Positions 49,494-59,250 of a stretch of 64,000 nt of DNA are shown piece by piece. The notes beneath the pieces were generated by a model. That model was not told the DNA's origin and made no database searches. It saw only the letters and a list, made by a program, of their open reading frames with translations. Position 1 is the stretch's first letter, and each line of letters begins with the position of its first letter. This DNA comes from Thauera sp. (GTDB lineage Bacteria; Pseudomonadota; Gammaproteobacteria; Burkholderiales; Rhodocyclaceae). The stretch is from contig JACKMB010000004.1 in NCBI GenBank assembly GCA_024235615.1, positions 124,001 through 188,000 of the forward strand, written 5' to 3'. The translations under genes were made by a program, and so were the position numbers.

Positions 49494-51470
49494 TCAGGCC
49501 CGCAACGCGCGCGCGATGAAGTGCTTCGCCACGCGCGGGCGCGGCACCTTGTCCTCGAACCAGGTGCGCACGTCGGTGTCGAGGCCGATGCCGTGCATGT
49601 AGTTGTATAGCGCCTTGTTGAGCGCCCTGCCCAGGCGGTCGTGGTCCACCCCGGTGGGGTCGATGAAGCCGACGTCGTTCTTCGCGAAGCGGATCTCGGG
49701 CAGCGGCACCAGGGTGACGCCGAACTCCTCCGGGTTCCTGCCTACCGGAGAATGCACCGTGCATGCGAAGCGGTGGAAGAAACCCGACTGGATGCAGCCG
49801 GCCTCGAAGAGCTGGCGCACGTATTCGAGCGCGTCCACGGTGTCGTGCACCGTCTGGGTCGGGAAGCCGTACATCAGGTAGGCGTGCACCAGCACGCCGG
49901 CCTCGGTGAAGGCGTGGGTGACGCGCGCCACCTGCTCCACCGAAACACCCTTCTTCATCAGCTGCAGCAGGCGGTCCGAGGCCACCTCCAGGCCGCCCGA
50001 CACCGCGATGCAGCCGCTGTCGGCGAGGAGCTGGCAGAGCTCGGGGGTGAAGGACTTCTCGAAGCGGATGTTGCCCCACCACGAGATCGCCACCCCGCGC
50101 CGCAGCAGCTCCTCGGCGAGCGCGCGCAGGGCCTTGGGTGGCGCGGCCTCGTCGACGAAGTGAAAGCCCGTCTGTCCGGTCTCGGCGATGATCGCCTCGA
50201 TGCGGTCCACCAGCAGGCTGGCGGCAGCGCCGTCGTAGCGGCCGATGTAGTCCAGGCTGATGTCGCAGAAGGTGCACTTCTTCCAGTAGCAGCCGTGGGC
50301 CACGGTGAGCTTGTTCCAGCGCCCGTCCGACCACAACCGGTGCATCGGGTTGAGCATGTCGAGCACCGACAGGTAGCCGTCCAGCGGCAGGCCGTCCCAG
50401 GTGGGGGTGCCGACCTCGGCGAAGGGCACGTCGGGTTCGGCGAGGTGGATGTAGCGCACCTGGTCCGTATCCGGATCGCGCACGAAGGTCCGCACCAGGC
50501 GCGACCTGCCGCGCCTGCCCTGCAGGTGCTCGAGCAGCGCCAGCAGCGGGCGCTCGCCGTCGTCCAGGGTGACGTAGTCGAAGTAGTCGAACACCCGCGG
50601 CTCGGCGAGCTCGCGCAGCTCGGTGTTGACGAAGCCGCCGCCGAGCACGGTGACGATCTCCGGGTGCGCGGCCTTGATCGCCTGCGCGATGCGGAAGGCG
50701 CCGTACACCGAGCCGGGGAAGGGGGTGGAGACGAGGACCAGTCGAGGGCGATGGGTGGAGAGGGCTTCGAGGGTCAGCTCTTTCAGATACGCGTCGACCA
50801 GCGTCGGCGGGGCGGCGAGCGCGGCGGCGAGCGGCTCGAAGGTGGGCTGGCTCATCGACAGCGACTCGGCGTAGCGCACGAACTCGAAGCGCGCATCGAC
50901 CGCGTCGCGCAGGATGTCGGCGAGCTCGTTGAGGTAGAGCGTCGCCAGGTGGCGCGCGCGGTCGGCCAGCCCCATGGCGCCGAAGGCCCAGGCGAGCGGA
51001 TCGCCGCCCTCGGGGTCGTCGGGGTCGACATAGGCGTCGAGGGTGTCGAAGCGCGGTCCCTCGGGCAGGAAGGTCCGGCTGGCGATGCGATGCGCGATGG
51101 TCGGGTCGCGGCCCTGCAGGAAGGCGATGGCGGGGCCGATGGTGTAGCGGTAGCGCGTGAAGTGGTCGAGGAAGCCCTGCACCAGCGGCGTGCGCTGCTT
51201 CCTCGGCAGCGCCTCGGCGCGCGTGCGGATGTCGTCCAGCCCGGCGGGCGAGAGCAGGCGCAGCACCAGCTTGAGCGCGAGGTCTTCCTGCACCGCATCG
51301 ATGCCGCGCGAGCGCAGGAAGCCGGTGAGGTAGGCGGTGGAGGGGTAAGGCGTGTTGAGCTGCGTCATCGGCGGGATGACGGAGAGCACGCGCAGCGCGC
51401 CGGCGGCCTGCCCGGAAGAGGCGGGCCGCGCGGTGGTTTCGGACGAGGTGGGCGGCGCGGTGGCGGACAT
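49494..51470 (-). CDS. B12-binding-type radical SAM protein
   Basis: A 658-residue protein. The N-terminal half resembles a cobalamin-binding Rossmann domain (LRVLSVIPPMTQLNTPYPSTAYL, TVLGGGFVNTELREL, DYFDYVTLDDGE). The C-terminal half is a radical SAM domain with cluster motif HGCYWKKCTFCDIS. Its first cysteine spacing is CX4C rather than the usual CX3C. A later GGLEVASDRLLQLMKKGVS is typical of these enzymes. Substrate unknown; it is not beside a recognisable biosynthetic cluster. The start at 51470 gives a short Ser/Thr-rich leader before the first strand. The amn stop is 41 bases upstream. Confidence 0.87.
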   Translation of the reverse strand: MSATAPPTSSETTARPASSGQAAGALRVLSVIPPMTQLNTPYPSTAYLTGFLRSRGIDAVQEDLALKLVLRLLSPAGLDDIRTRAEALPRKQRTPLVQGFLDHFTRYRYTIGPAIAFLQGRDPTIAHRIASRTFLPEGPRFDTLDAYVDPDDPEGGDPLAWAFGAMGLADRARHLATLYLNELADILRDAVDARFEFVRYAESLSMSQPTFEPLAAALAAPPTLVDAYLKELTLEALSTHRPRLVLVSTPFPGSVYGAFRIAQAIKAAHPEIVTVLGGGFVNTELRELAEPRVFDYFDYVTLDDGERPLLALLEHLQGRRGRSRLVRTFVRDPDTDQVRYIHLAEPDVPFAEVGTPTWDGLPLDGYLSVLDMLNPMHRLWSDGRWNKLTVAHGCYWKKCTFCDISLDYIGRYDGAAASLLVDRIEAIIAETGQTGFHFVDEAAPPKALRALAEELLRRGVAISWWGNIRFEKSFTPELCQLLADSGCIAVSGGLEVASDRLLQLMKKGVSVEQVARVTHAFTEAGVLVHAYLMYGFPTQTVHDTVDALEYVRQLFEAGCIQSGFFHRFACTVHSPVGRNPEEFGVTLVPLPEIRFAKNDVGFIDPTGVDHDRLGRALNKALYNYMHGIGLDTDVRTWFEDKVPRPRVAKHFIARALRA

Positions 51471-51511
51471 GGCGGGTCGATTCGGGTGGGCGCGCGAGCA
51501 TGCCGCAGCCG

Positions 51512-53011
51512 CTACTGGAACGCCACCTCGGCGAAGCTGCGCAGCTTGCGGCTGTGCAGGCGGTCGACGCCCTGCGCGCGCAGTTGCTCGAGCGCGCGGA
51601 TGCCGATGCGCAGGTGCTGGTCGACGCGTTCGCGGTAGAACTTGTCGGCCATGCCCGGCAGCTTGATCTCGCCGTGCAGTGGCTTGTCGCTGACGCACAG
51701 CAGGGTGCCGTAGGGCACGCGGAAGCGGAAGCCGTTGGCGGCGATGGTGGCCGATTCCATGTCCAGCGCCACCGCGCGGCTCTGGCTGAAGCGGCGCTCG
51801 GGGCTGGTCGACATGCCGTGCGAGGGCAGCAGTTCCCAGTTGCGGTTGTCGGTGCTGGCGACGGTGCCGGTGCGCATCAGGCGCTTGAGCTCGTAGCCCG
51901 ACAGCTGCGTGACCTCGGCCACCGCGGCCTCGAGCGCCACCTGCACCTCGGCCAGCGGCGGGATCGGCACCCAGGGCGGGAGTTCCTCGTCGAGCACGTG
52001 GTCCTCGCGCACGTAGCCGTGGGCGAGCACGTAGTCGCCCAGGTGCTGGCTGTTGCGCAGGCCGGCGCAGTGCCCGAGCATGATCCACGCGTGCGGGCGC
52101 AGCACCGCGATGTGGTCGGTGATGGTCTTGGCGTTGGCCGGGCCGACGCCGATATTGACCATGGTGATGCCGGCGTGGTCGCCGCGCACCAGGTGGTAGG
52201 CCGGCATCTGTGGCAGGCGCGGCGGCGGGTTGCCCTCGGCGTCCTCGGCCTGGGGCGGAAGGTCGGCGCGGCGGGTGACGACATTGCCCGGCTCGACGAA
52301 GGCCTCGTAGCCGTGGCCGGAGGCGGTGTCGGCCATCAGCTCGTGGCCGAGGCGGATGAACTCGTCGATGTAGAACTGATAGTTGGTGAACAGCACGAAG
52401 TTCTGGAAATGCGCCGGCCGCGTGCCGGTGTAGTGGCGCAGCCGGTGCAGCGAGTAATCCACCCGCGGCGCGGTGAACAGCGACAGCGGATGCGGCTCGC
52501 CCGGGCCGGGCTCGAAGGTGCCGTTGGCGATGCCGTCGTCCATGGCGCCGAGATCGGGCAGGTCGAAGTGGTCGCGCAGCAGGCGGCGGCGCTCGGGGCC
52601 GAGGTGGCCCTCCAGGTAGTCGTGCTCGGGCAGGGCGAAATGCACTGGAATCGGCTGCGTGCTGCTGCCCACCTGCAGCGCCACGCCGTGGTTCTCCACC
52701 AGCAGGCGGAACTGCTCCAGGTAGTAGTCGGCGAACAGCTCCGGCCGCGTCAGCGTGGTCTCGAACACCCCCGGCCCGGCGACGAAGCCGTAGGACAGGC
52801 GCGAGTCGGGGCGCGCCACGGTGTCGGTGCGCACGCGCAGCAGCGGGTAGCAGGCGCGCACGTGGCGGCCGATGTCGGCGCCGTCCACGTAGTGCTGCAG
52901 GCCGCGGCGCAGATGATCGACCGCGAGGTCGTAGATCTCGTGCACCCGGGCCAGCGCCGCCGCCGGATCGGCGAAGTCCTCGACCTCGAAGTAGGGGGCG
53001 TGGCCGTTCAT
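51512..53011 (-). CDS. amn: AMP nucleosidase
   Basis: A 499-residue enzyme that splits AMP to adenine and ribose 5-phosphate and so controls the adenylate pool. The C-terminal half has the nucleoside phosphorylase-like fold (MVNIGVGPANAKTITDHIAVLRP, MLGHCAGLRNSQHLGDYVLAHGYVREDHVLDEELPPWVPIP in outline, and ALDMESATIAANGFRFRVPYG). The N-terminal domain is the Amn regulatory domain. Length is normal. It follows the enoyl-CoA hydratase gene by 14 bases, likely one transcript. Confidence 0.93.
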   Translation of the reverse strand: MNGHAPYFEVEDFADPAAALARVHEIYDLAVDHLRRGLQHYVDGADIGRHVRACYPLLRVRTDTVARPDSRLSYGFVAGPGVFETTLTRPELFADYYLEQFRLLVENHGVALQVGSSTQPIPVHFALPEHDYLEGHLGPERRRLLRDHFDLPDLGAMDDGIANGTFEPGPGEPHPLSLFTAPRVDYSLHRLRHYTGTRPAHFQNFVLFTNYQFYIDEFIRLGHELMADTASGHGYEAFVEPGNVVTRRADLPPQAEDAEGNPPPRLPQMPAYHLVRGDHAGITMVNIGVGPANAKTITDHIAVLRPHAWIMLGHCAGLRNSQHLGDYVLAHGYVREDHVLDEELPPWVPIPPLAEVQVALEAAVAEVTQLSGYELKRLMRTGTVASTDNRNWELLPSHGMSTSPERRFSQSRAVALDMESATIAANGFRFRVPYGTLLCVSDKPLHGEIKLPGMADKFYRERVDQHLRIGIRALEQLRAQGVDRLHSRKLRSFAEVAFQ

Positions 53012-53025
53012 CGGCTGTCCGGGGT

Positions 53026-53817
53026 TCAGGAGCGCGCGAGCATGCGCTGGACCGCCTCGAGGTGCTCGGGCTCGTTGTGGCACATGCCCTGGAAGGCGGC
53101 GCACAGGTCGAGGAAGTCCTTGAGCTCCATGCGCTCCGCCATCTTCATCAGGCGCTTGGTCAGGCGCAGCGCCTTCGGCGGCTGGGCGGCGAAGCGTGCG
53201 GCCAGCTCGTGCGCGCGCGCCAGCAGTTGGTCGGGCTCGACCACCTCGAGCACGATGCCGAGCGTCTTCGCCTCCTCGGCACCGACGATGCGGCCCGACA
53301 GCGTGAGCTCGAAGGCCTGCTGGTAGCCGATCAGGCGCTGCATGAACCAGGCGCCGCCGTCGCCGGGGATGATGCCGAGGTTGAGGAAGGTCTCGCCGAA
53401 CTTGGCCCGGGTCGACGCGATGCGGATGTCGGCCATGTTGGCGAGGTCGAAGCCGGCGCCGATCGCCGGGCCATTGACCGCGGCGATGATCGGCACCTCG
53501 ACCGCCTGCAGCGCCAGCGGGATGCGCTGGATGCCGCGCCGGTAGCGGGTGGCCACCTCGGCCACGTCGCCGGCGAAGTCGCCGCCGCGCGCGGCCATGT
53601 CCTTGACATTGCCGCCGGCGGAGAAGGCCGCGCCTTCGCCGGTGATGACGAGCACCGAGACCTCGTCGCAGGTGTTCGCCCATTCGGCGACGCCGACGAT
53701 GTCGTCGATCAGCGCGGTGCCGGTGAGCGCGTTGCGCACGTCGTCACGCGCGAGGGTCAGGGTGGCGACGCGGTCTTCGAGGATGAGGCGGGCGTCGCGG
53801 ACGGCGGGCAGGTTCAT
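53026..53817 (-). CDS. Enoyl-CoA hydratase/isomerase family protein
   Basis: A 263-residue crotonase-fold enzyme acting on acyl-CoA. The oxyanion-hole motifs are visible (GEGAAFSAGGNVKDM and NGPAIGAGFDLANMADIRIAS), followed by FGETFLNLGIIPGDGGAWFMQRLIG. Position and content suggest a hydratase or isomerase of fatty or aromatic acid breakdown; the substrate is not determinable. It lies 14 bases upstream of amn and is probably cotranscribed with it. Confidence 0.9.
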   Translation of the reverse strand: MNLPAVRDARLILEDRVATLTLARDDVRNALTGTALIDDIVGVAEWANTCDEVSVLVITGEGAAFSAGGNVKDMAARGGDFAGDVAEVATRYRRGIQRIPLALQAVEVPIIAAVNGPAIGAGFDLANMADIRIASTRAKFGETFLNLGIIPGDGGAWFMQRLIGYQQAFELTLSGRIVGAEEAKTLGIVLEVVEPDQLLARAHELAARFAAQPPKALRLTKRLMKMAERMELKDFLDLCAAFQGMCHNEPEHLEAVQRMLARS

Positions 53818-53886
53818 CGGAGGCTTCTCCTGGTGGCTGGCGGATGAATCGGTGCCGCGGCGGCAGCGTGGTGCGGAGCCCGGCCT

Positions 53887-54387
53887 TCAGCGCGGATTGC
53901 GCAGCGGTTCGGGCAGCTTGAGCGAGCCGGCGTCGCTGAAGCGGGTGCCGCCGAGCAGCCCGCCGGCGAGCCGCCCGCGCAGGGTATAGGGGACCTCGGT
54001 CTTCGGTTCGCCCTCGATGACGCCGAGCGCCTGGCGCACCACCGCGATTGCCGACACCGACACCGGGATCTCCACCAGCGCCTCGCCGAAGCGCGGCACG
54101 CTGCCCTTGCGGTCGCTGACGCCGGTGGCGAAGGGCTTGCCGTTGAGGTCGAGCTCGAGGGCGAGGCCGTCGAAGTCGATCGCCGCCTCGTTGGGGTTCT
54201 GCACCCGCAGCTTCACCGCGAAGCGCATCTCCATGCCCGCGCCCGGCAGGGGTTCGAGCCCCACGACGTTGATGCGCACCGGCTCGCGCTGGATCAGGCT
54301 GGCGCAGCCGGCGAGCATCACCGCCACGAGCAGCGCGAGCAGGGCGGCGGTGAAGGACGAGGCGGACGGGCGGACGGGAATGGACAT
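53887..54387 (-). CDS. LEA14/WHy-domain lipoprotein
   Basis: A 166-residue lipoprotein with signal ending VMLAGC. The mature part is a single LEA type 2 (WHy) domain: VRINVVGLEPLPG, then MRFAVKLRVQNPNEAAIDFDGLALELDLNGKPFATG. Bacterial versions are envelope proteins of uncertain role, some linked to desiccation. The start at 54387 opens the signal. It is divergent from the subtilase cassette, 246 bases away. Confidence 0.82.
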   Translation of the reverse strand: MSIPVRPSASSFTAALLALLVAVMLAGCASLIQREPVRINVVGLEPLPGAGMEMRFAVKLRVQNPNEAAIDFDGLALELDLNGKPFATGVSDRKGSVPRFGEALVEIPVSVSAIAVVRQALGVIEGEPKTEVPYTLRGRLAGGLLGGTRFSDAGSLKLPEPLRNPR

Positions 54388-54633
54388 GGTGCCGGCTCCG
54401 GGGCAAGGGCGCGCGATCTGCAGTCGCGCTGGGCAGGGGATGACCGCCATTCTAACCGCGCCATGCAAGGAAGCTGCTGCAGTCGGTCGGCACGGGGCAG
54501 GCCGAAGGCGCTTCTGTCTTTTGAATTCGACCTGCAATGGGGCTATGGTGAAAGCATCCGTGGTGGCGGGGCGCCGGCTGCCCTCGCGCCGTTGCCCGCT
54601 TCGTCAGCACAGCCTTTCTCCCTGGAGTCGAGC

Positions 54634-57237
54634 ATGCTTTCCGCTCCGCCCGCGTCTTCTCGCGTCACGTCGGCGTGCTATGCCCTCGTGCCGGCCACAG
54701 CGGCGACGGGCGCGGTGTTGGCACGCTATGGCGAGCTGGCGCTCGTCGTGGTCGAGCGCGTGCCCGCCGTGGCCTGGGCGAGCTGGACGGATCTCGATCC
54801 GATCCGGGTCAATGGGCAGCCCCGCATTCTGCCCTCCGGACACTTCGACCCCGGGGCGGGGCCGCGCTGCATCCTGCGTTTCGCCGGCCCGGTGCTGCCG
54901 GCGTGGCGCGAGATGCTCGCCGCGCTCGGCTGGACAGCGCGCTTCGACTGCCCGCCCTGCGGACTGTGTGTCGAGGTCGGCGCCGACCTCGCCGCCCTGC
55001 GTACCGCGCTCCCCGCCCTGCGCGCGATCGCACCCTACGAGGCGGAGGATTGCGCGCGCGCCGGCGCGGGCGGGGTCGCCGCACTGCCCGCGACCGTCGA
55101 TGCGGTGGCTTTCAGCGAGGAGGATCGCGCACGCCTCGAGGACGAGCTCGCCGCCGCCGGCCTGCGGGTGGTCGCGAGCAGCCGCTACAAGCTGCGGGTG
55201 AGCGGTGATGGGGGTGCGGTCGGGCGGCTGCGCGACGCGGTCGGGGTGAAGATCGCCGATCCGGGCACCCTCGCGCGCACGGCGTCGGCATCCTTGCGGC
55301 TCGCGATCGGTGCGACCGAGACCTCGGTGGGCGACGGCGGCGGACCCGCCGCCGGAGCTGGTGGCGAGGGCGAACTGATCGCGTTCGCCGACACCGGCCT
55401 GGGAAGCGGCGCGACGGATGCGCCGCACCCGGATTTCGCCGGGCGGGTGCAGGCAATCCACAGCTGGCCGCTCGCGCCCGGATGGTCGGCCTTCGTGCGC
55501 GCTCCGGGCGCGGACGACGGCGGCGCGGACCGCGGCAGCGGCCATGGCACCCACGTGGCGGGGCTGGCCGCGGGCGACGGCGGCATGAGCGCCGGCAGGC
55601 TGGCGGGCGTGGCGCCGGGCGCGCGCATCCTGATGCAGGCGATCGAGCAGTACGTCGACCCCTTGCCGGAATGGCGCGGCCGCCTGCAGCCCGGCTTCTA
55701 TCTCGCGGGGCGGCCGCTCGACCTGCGCGAGCTGCTCGAGCAGGCGCGCGCCGCCGGTGCGGCGATCCACGCCGACGCCTGGGGTGTGGAGGCCGCCGGC
55801 GCCTATACCGACGACAGCTGGGAGTGCGACCATTTCCTGCACGCCCACCCTGGGATGCTGGTGATCGTCGCCGCCGGCAACGCCGGCCGCGACCGCAACC
55901 GCGATGGAGCCATCGATGCCGGCACGCTGTACGCGCCGGCGAGCGCGAAGAACGTGCTCGCCGTCGGCGCCACCGAGGGGCCGGATGCCGGTATCGGCCT
56001 GCGTGGCGGCTGGGCGGCGCTCGACCCCGAGGGCACGCGCTTTCCCGATCCGGTGCAGCGTGGCGCGCCCGTCTCGGGCGATGCGGAGCGGCTCGCGCTG
56101 CTGTCGAGCTGCGGCCCCACGCTCGACGGGCGCATCAAGCCCGACCTGTGCGCGCCCGGTACCAACCTCGCCGCGGCGCGCAGCGCAGTGAGCCCGTCGC
56201 GCGGCTGGGGTCTGGCGAATCCGCTGCCCTGGTACCAGTACCTTGGCGGCACCTCGATGTCGACCGGAGTGGTCGCGGGGGCGGCCGCGGTGCTGCGCCA
56301 GCGCTGGCGTCGGGCGCTGGGCGAGGCGCCGGGTGGCGCCGCGCTCAAGGCCTTGCTGATCCACGGCGCGCGGCCGGTGCATCGACGCGACGGACAGGGT
56401 GAGGAGGACCGCGAGCGTGCGGGCTTCGGCCGGCTTTGGCTGGCCGGCAGCCTGCCCGGCCCCGATGGCCCGGTGTTGCTCGAAGACCGCGTCGGTCTGG
56501 CGACCGGCACATGCCGCCGCATCGACTGCAAGGGCCCGGGGCGGCTGCGCGCGGTGCTGTGCTGGTACGACGCGCCGGGCGAAGCCCTGATCAACGACCT
56601 CGACCTGGTGCTGCGCGACGCCAGTGGCAGCGTGCACGCCTGGGGCAACCACCTCGCCGGGGCGGTTGGCATTGCGGACCGGCGCAACACCGTCGAATGC
56701 ATCGACGTGCAGCTCGGCGAGGGCGACTGGACGCTGGAGGTGCGCGGCGTGAATGTGCCGCTCGGGCCGCAGCCCTGGGCGCTGGCGGCGAGTCCCGGGG
56801 TCATCGTCGCGGGCACGCCCGCAGCGCCGGGGACCTCGACGGCGCCTGCGGAGCCTCTGCCAGCGCCGCGATGGCGGGTCGATCTGCCCTGGACGGCGGT
56901 GCGCGGCGTTGGGGCGAAACGCGCCATCGAGCTCGAGCGCACGCTGCCCGGGGGCATCGGTGCATTGTGCGCCGGTGTCCCGGATGCGGGCACGCTGGCC
57001 TTCCTGCCCGCGGCCTTGCGCGCGCACATCCGCAGCCTGGCCGCCTTCCTCGGTGCGTCGCCGCCTTCCGCCGCGGTGCTCGCCGTGGAACATCCGACCC
57101 GTGCGCTGCTCGCCGGCCCTCCCGAGGCCGCTTCTGCCGCCGACTGGCAGGCCCTGGCCGCAGCGCTTTCTCCGTTGCTCGAGGCGCTCGACCGCAGCGT
57201 CGCCCGCGAGGTCTGCGGCGAGCGCTTGTTCCGATGA
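54634..57237 (+). CDS. Leaderless S8 (subtilisin-like) protease with C-terminal helix-hairpin-helix region
   Basis: An 867-residue protease that opens a five-gene cassette. No signal peptide is seen (MLSAPPASSRVTSACYALV), so it seems cytoplasmic. An N-terminal region of about 230 residues is followed by the subtilase domain. Its triad is D253 (AFADTGLGSG), H304 (GSGHGTHVAGLAAG) and S541 (GGTSMSTGVVAGAAA), with GNAGRDRNRDG between them. A jelly-roll-like domain follows (LRAVLCWYDAPGEALINDLDL). The last part has an HhH-like stretch (TAVRGVGAKRAIELERTLPGG). The ATG at 54634 has GGAG eight bases upstream and is preferred over 54463. The next gene starts 21 bases after the stop. Confidence 0.85.
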   Translation: MLSAPPASSRVTSACYALVPATAATGAVLARYGELALVVVERVPAVAWASWTDLDPIRVNGQPRILPSGHFDPGAGPRCILRFAGPVLPAWREMLAALGWTARFDCPPCGLCVEVGADLAALRTALPALRAIAPYEAEDCARAGAGGVAALPATVDAVAFSEEDRARLEDELAAAGLRVVASSRYKLRVSGDGGAVGRLRDAVGVKIADPGTLARTASASLRLAIGATETSVGDGGGPAAGAGGEGELIAFADTGLGSGATDAPHPDFAGRVQAIHSWPLAPGWSAFVRAPGADDGGADRGSGHGTHVAGLAAGDGGMSAGRLAGVAPGARILMQAIEQYVDPLPEWRGRLQPGFYLAGRPLDLRELLEQARAAGAAIHADAWGVEAAGAYTDDSWECDHFLHAHPGMLVIVAAGNAGRDRNRDGAIDAGTLYAPASAKNVLAVGATEGPDAGIGLRGGWAALDPEGTRFPDPVQRGAPVSGDAERLALLSSCGPTLDGRIKPDLCAPGTNLAAARSAVSPSRGWGLANPLPWYQYLGGTSMSTGVVAGAAAVLRQRWRRALGEAPGGAALKALLIHGARPVHRRDGQGEEDRERAGFGRLWLAGSLPGPDGPVLLEDRVGLATGTCRRIDCKGPGRLRAVLCWYDAPGEALINDLDLVLRDASGSVHAWGNHLAGAVGIADRRNTVECIDVQLGEGDWTLEVRGVNVPLGPQPWALAASPGVIVAGTPAAPGTSTAPAEPLPAPRWRVDLPWTAVRGVGAKRAIELERTLPGGIGALCAGVPDAGTLAFLPAALRAHIRSLAAFLGASPPSAAVLAVEHPTRALLAGPPEAASAADWQALAAALSPLLEALDRSVAREVCGERLFR

Positions 57238-57258
57238 ACCACTCACAAGGAGTGCATC

Positions 57259-58278
57259 ATGGCTGACAACACCGAAAAACCCGGCAAGGGCAAGCCGACC
57301 CGGACCCAGGCCGGCGCCATGCCGGCGTCCGCCGCGCTGCCCGAGGGCAGCATCCTCTCGGCGGGTGCGCTGATCCCCGGCGGGGGAGGCGGCGTGCTGG
57401 CCAACGAGGCCGATGTCTCCGGCGAACTCGCCGAGCTCGCGCCGAGCTTCGGCGACATCCTGGCCTCGATCGGCCGTGGCGTGGCCGATTCGCAGACCGC
57501 GCTCGATCGTGGCCTGGTCGACACCGCGACCACCTTGTCGCAGTCGACCATCACCGTGGTCACCGACGTCGTCCAGGAACTCAACGACGACGGCCTGCCC
57601 GTGCCGAGCGCGACCCAGCTCGTGACCGAGAACGTGTCGCTGATCAACTTCGTCCGTCCCACCGCCCACCAGTGGAGCCACGTCGCGCTGCGCATGGACA
57701 TGACCGTCGGTGCGGTCGACAACGAGCGCGGCATCAGCGTCAACAGCAAGACGAAGAGCGCGCGGGCGACCAACGTCGGCCTCTTCTTCGGCTTCCTCGG
57801 CATCGGCGTGTCGTCGTTCAAGGAGAGATCGACCTTCCGCTCCGAGGAGTCGGACTTCGAATCGAACTGGGCCGAGGGGCGCGTGTTGATGGACGCACTG
57901 CTGCAGCCGCGCAACGTCGAGGGCTTCGATCCGCCAGCCGAGGTGTCGATCGGGCCGCAGATCTTCATGGCGCTCGGCAGCGTGCAGGAGACGCTGAACT
58001 CGGGCGTCGTCACCGCACGCGCCACCGACATCGTCATCACGGTGCGCAAGGCCAATGGCGCGGTGAATCCGAGCGTGATGATCGACGTCGACCCCGGCCC
58101 CTTCGACCTGTCCTTCGCGACCGCCGACGGCTTCACCGGCAACACCACGAACGCGGCCGGACAGTGCCGGATCACGCTGTCGCGCAACATCCCCAGCCCG
58201 CTGTTCCAGCGTCGCGTTCGCGGCACGGTGACGGCCACGCTGGGCCAGATCGAACGCAGCACGACGGTGTCGCTCTGA
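57259..58278 (+). CDS. Subtilase-cassette protein B (helical module plus beta-rich C-terminus)
   Basis: A 339-residue protein of unknown function, second in the cassette, with a good ribosome site (AGGAG). There is no signal peptide or membrane helix. A Gly-rich start leads to a helical segment (FGDILASIGRGVADSQTALD), then VTDVVQELNDDG and a strand block LINFVRPTAHQWSHVALRM. A C-terminal Ig-like beta domain follows (ITVRKANGAVNPSVMIDVD, GQCRITLSRN). It aligns along its length with the next gene product, including ALLQPRNVEGFDPP versus ALLEPRDDVGIPKP, so the two are paralogues. Structural or effector-binding role only inferred. Confidence 0.75.
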   Translation: MADNTEKPGKGKPTRTQAGAMPASAALPEGSILSAGALIPGGGGGVLANEADVSGELAELAPSFGDILASIGRGVADSQTALDRGLVDTATTLSQSTITVVTDVVQELNDDGLPVPSATQLVTENVSLINFVRPTAHQWSHVALRMDMTVGAVDNERGISVNSKTKSARATNVGLFFGFLGIGVSSFKERSTFRSEESDFESNWAEGRVLMDALLQPRNVEGFDPPAEVSIGPQIFMALGSVQETLNSGVVTARATDIVITVRKANGAVNPSVMIDVDPGPFDLSFATADGFTGNTTNAAGQCRITLSRNIPSPLFQRRVRGTVTATLGQIERSTTVSL

Positions 58279-58305
58279 TCGCCGCCCGCCACAGGAGAAA
58301 CCATC

Positions 58306-59199
58306 ATGCCTGATCTACTTCCTTCCCTCCCCCGTGTGCTGGCAGAGGATGCCAATGTCTCCGACGAACTGCGTGGTGCCGGCATCGCCTTCGGCACGCT
58401 GGTCGAGCGCACCGGCGCGGCCGTGGCCGCGACCCAGCTGCAGCTCGACACCTCGAGCGCCGCGACTGCCTCGGCGCTGGCAGCCACGCTGGTCAATGTG
58501 ATCGCGGTGCGCGAGCAGGTGTTCCGCGACGACGGCACGCTCGACCACGTCACCAACCATGTGCGCCCCCTGCCGTTGATCAGCTTCATCGATCCGGTGT
58601 TCTACCAATGGACCAGCGTGCGCCTGCAGGGCGAGTTCTACGCGCGCGAGTTCGCGGCGTCGTCCGAGACCACGAGCGCGTATTCGGGCTCGAATTTCGG
58701 GCTCTTCGGCAGCGGCGTGTCGATGTTCTTCGGCCCCGGCATGCTCACCAGCGGGAGCGGGTCGGGGTCGACCACGACCACCACCGATGTATCCACCGAC
58801 GTCTCGCTCGGTCGCATCCGTGCCAGTGCGCTGCTCGAGCCGCGCGACGACGTCGGCATCCCCAAGCCCAACCAGGTCATCCGCGGGCCGCGGCTCGCGC
58901 TCATCCAGGGCGAGATCGCCGACGTCATGGATGGCGGCGACCTCATCGGGCGCACCATGAGCGTGCTGCTGCAGTACAGTCGCCGCAATGGCGCGCCGAT
59001 CGCCGGCAAGGCGCTGTCGGTGGAGAGCTCCGGCGTGCCCTGGCGGCACCTGGGCACCGGCGTCACCGATGCCGCGGGGCAGATCCAGATCGAGCTGCGG
59101 CGCGACTTCCTCGACGAGGATGCCGACACCACGCCGGCGAGCTTCGTGATCACCGCGCGCATCGGCCTGGTGAGCAATTCGGTCACCGTCACCTTCTGA
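58306..59199 (+). CDS. Subtilase-cassette protein C (paralogue of B)
   Basis: A 297-residue protein, third in the cassette, preceded by AGGAGA. Its helical segment FGTLVERTGAAVAATQLQLD and strand block LISFIDPVFYQWTSVRLQG match protein B at the same places. A Ser/Thr/Gly-rich loop (58735-58800) is unlike B. The C-terminus is an Ig-like/carboxypeptidase-regulatory-like beta domain (GAPIAGKALSVESSG, TDAAGQIQIELRRDF). There is no signal or membrane segment. Function unknown. Confidence 0.75.
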   Translation: MPDLLPSLPRVLAEDANVSDELRGAGIAFGTLVERTGAAVAATQLQLDTSSAATASALAATLVNVIAVREQVFRDDGTLDHVTNHVRPLPLISFIDPVFYQWTSVRLQGEFYAREFAASSETTSAYSGSNFGLFGSGVSMFFGPGMLTSGSGSGSTTTTTDVSTDVSLGRIRASALLEPRDDVGIPKPNQVIRGPRLALIQGEIADVMDGGDLIGRTMSVLLQYSRRNGAPIAGKALSVESSGVPWRHLGTGVTDAAGQIQIELRRDFLDEDADTTPASFVITARIGLVSNSVTVTF

Positions 59200-59250
59200 A
59201 CGGTCCGGCGCGGGGGCGGAATGCCCGCCGCCGCGCCGGCGGGAGAACCC

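Noticed and set aside
54604-57681. Long open frame opposite the subtilase gene
   Set aside because: The translation is Arg/Ala/Gly/His-rich without domains, a typical shadow of a high-GC gene. The plus-strand protease has an intact triad.
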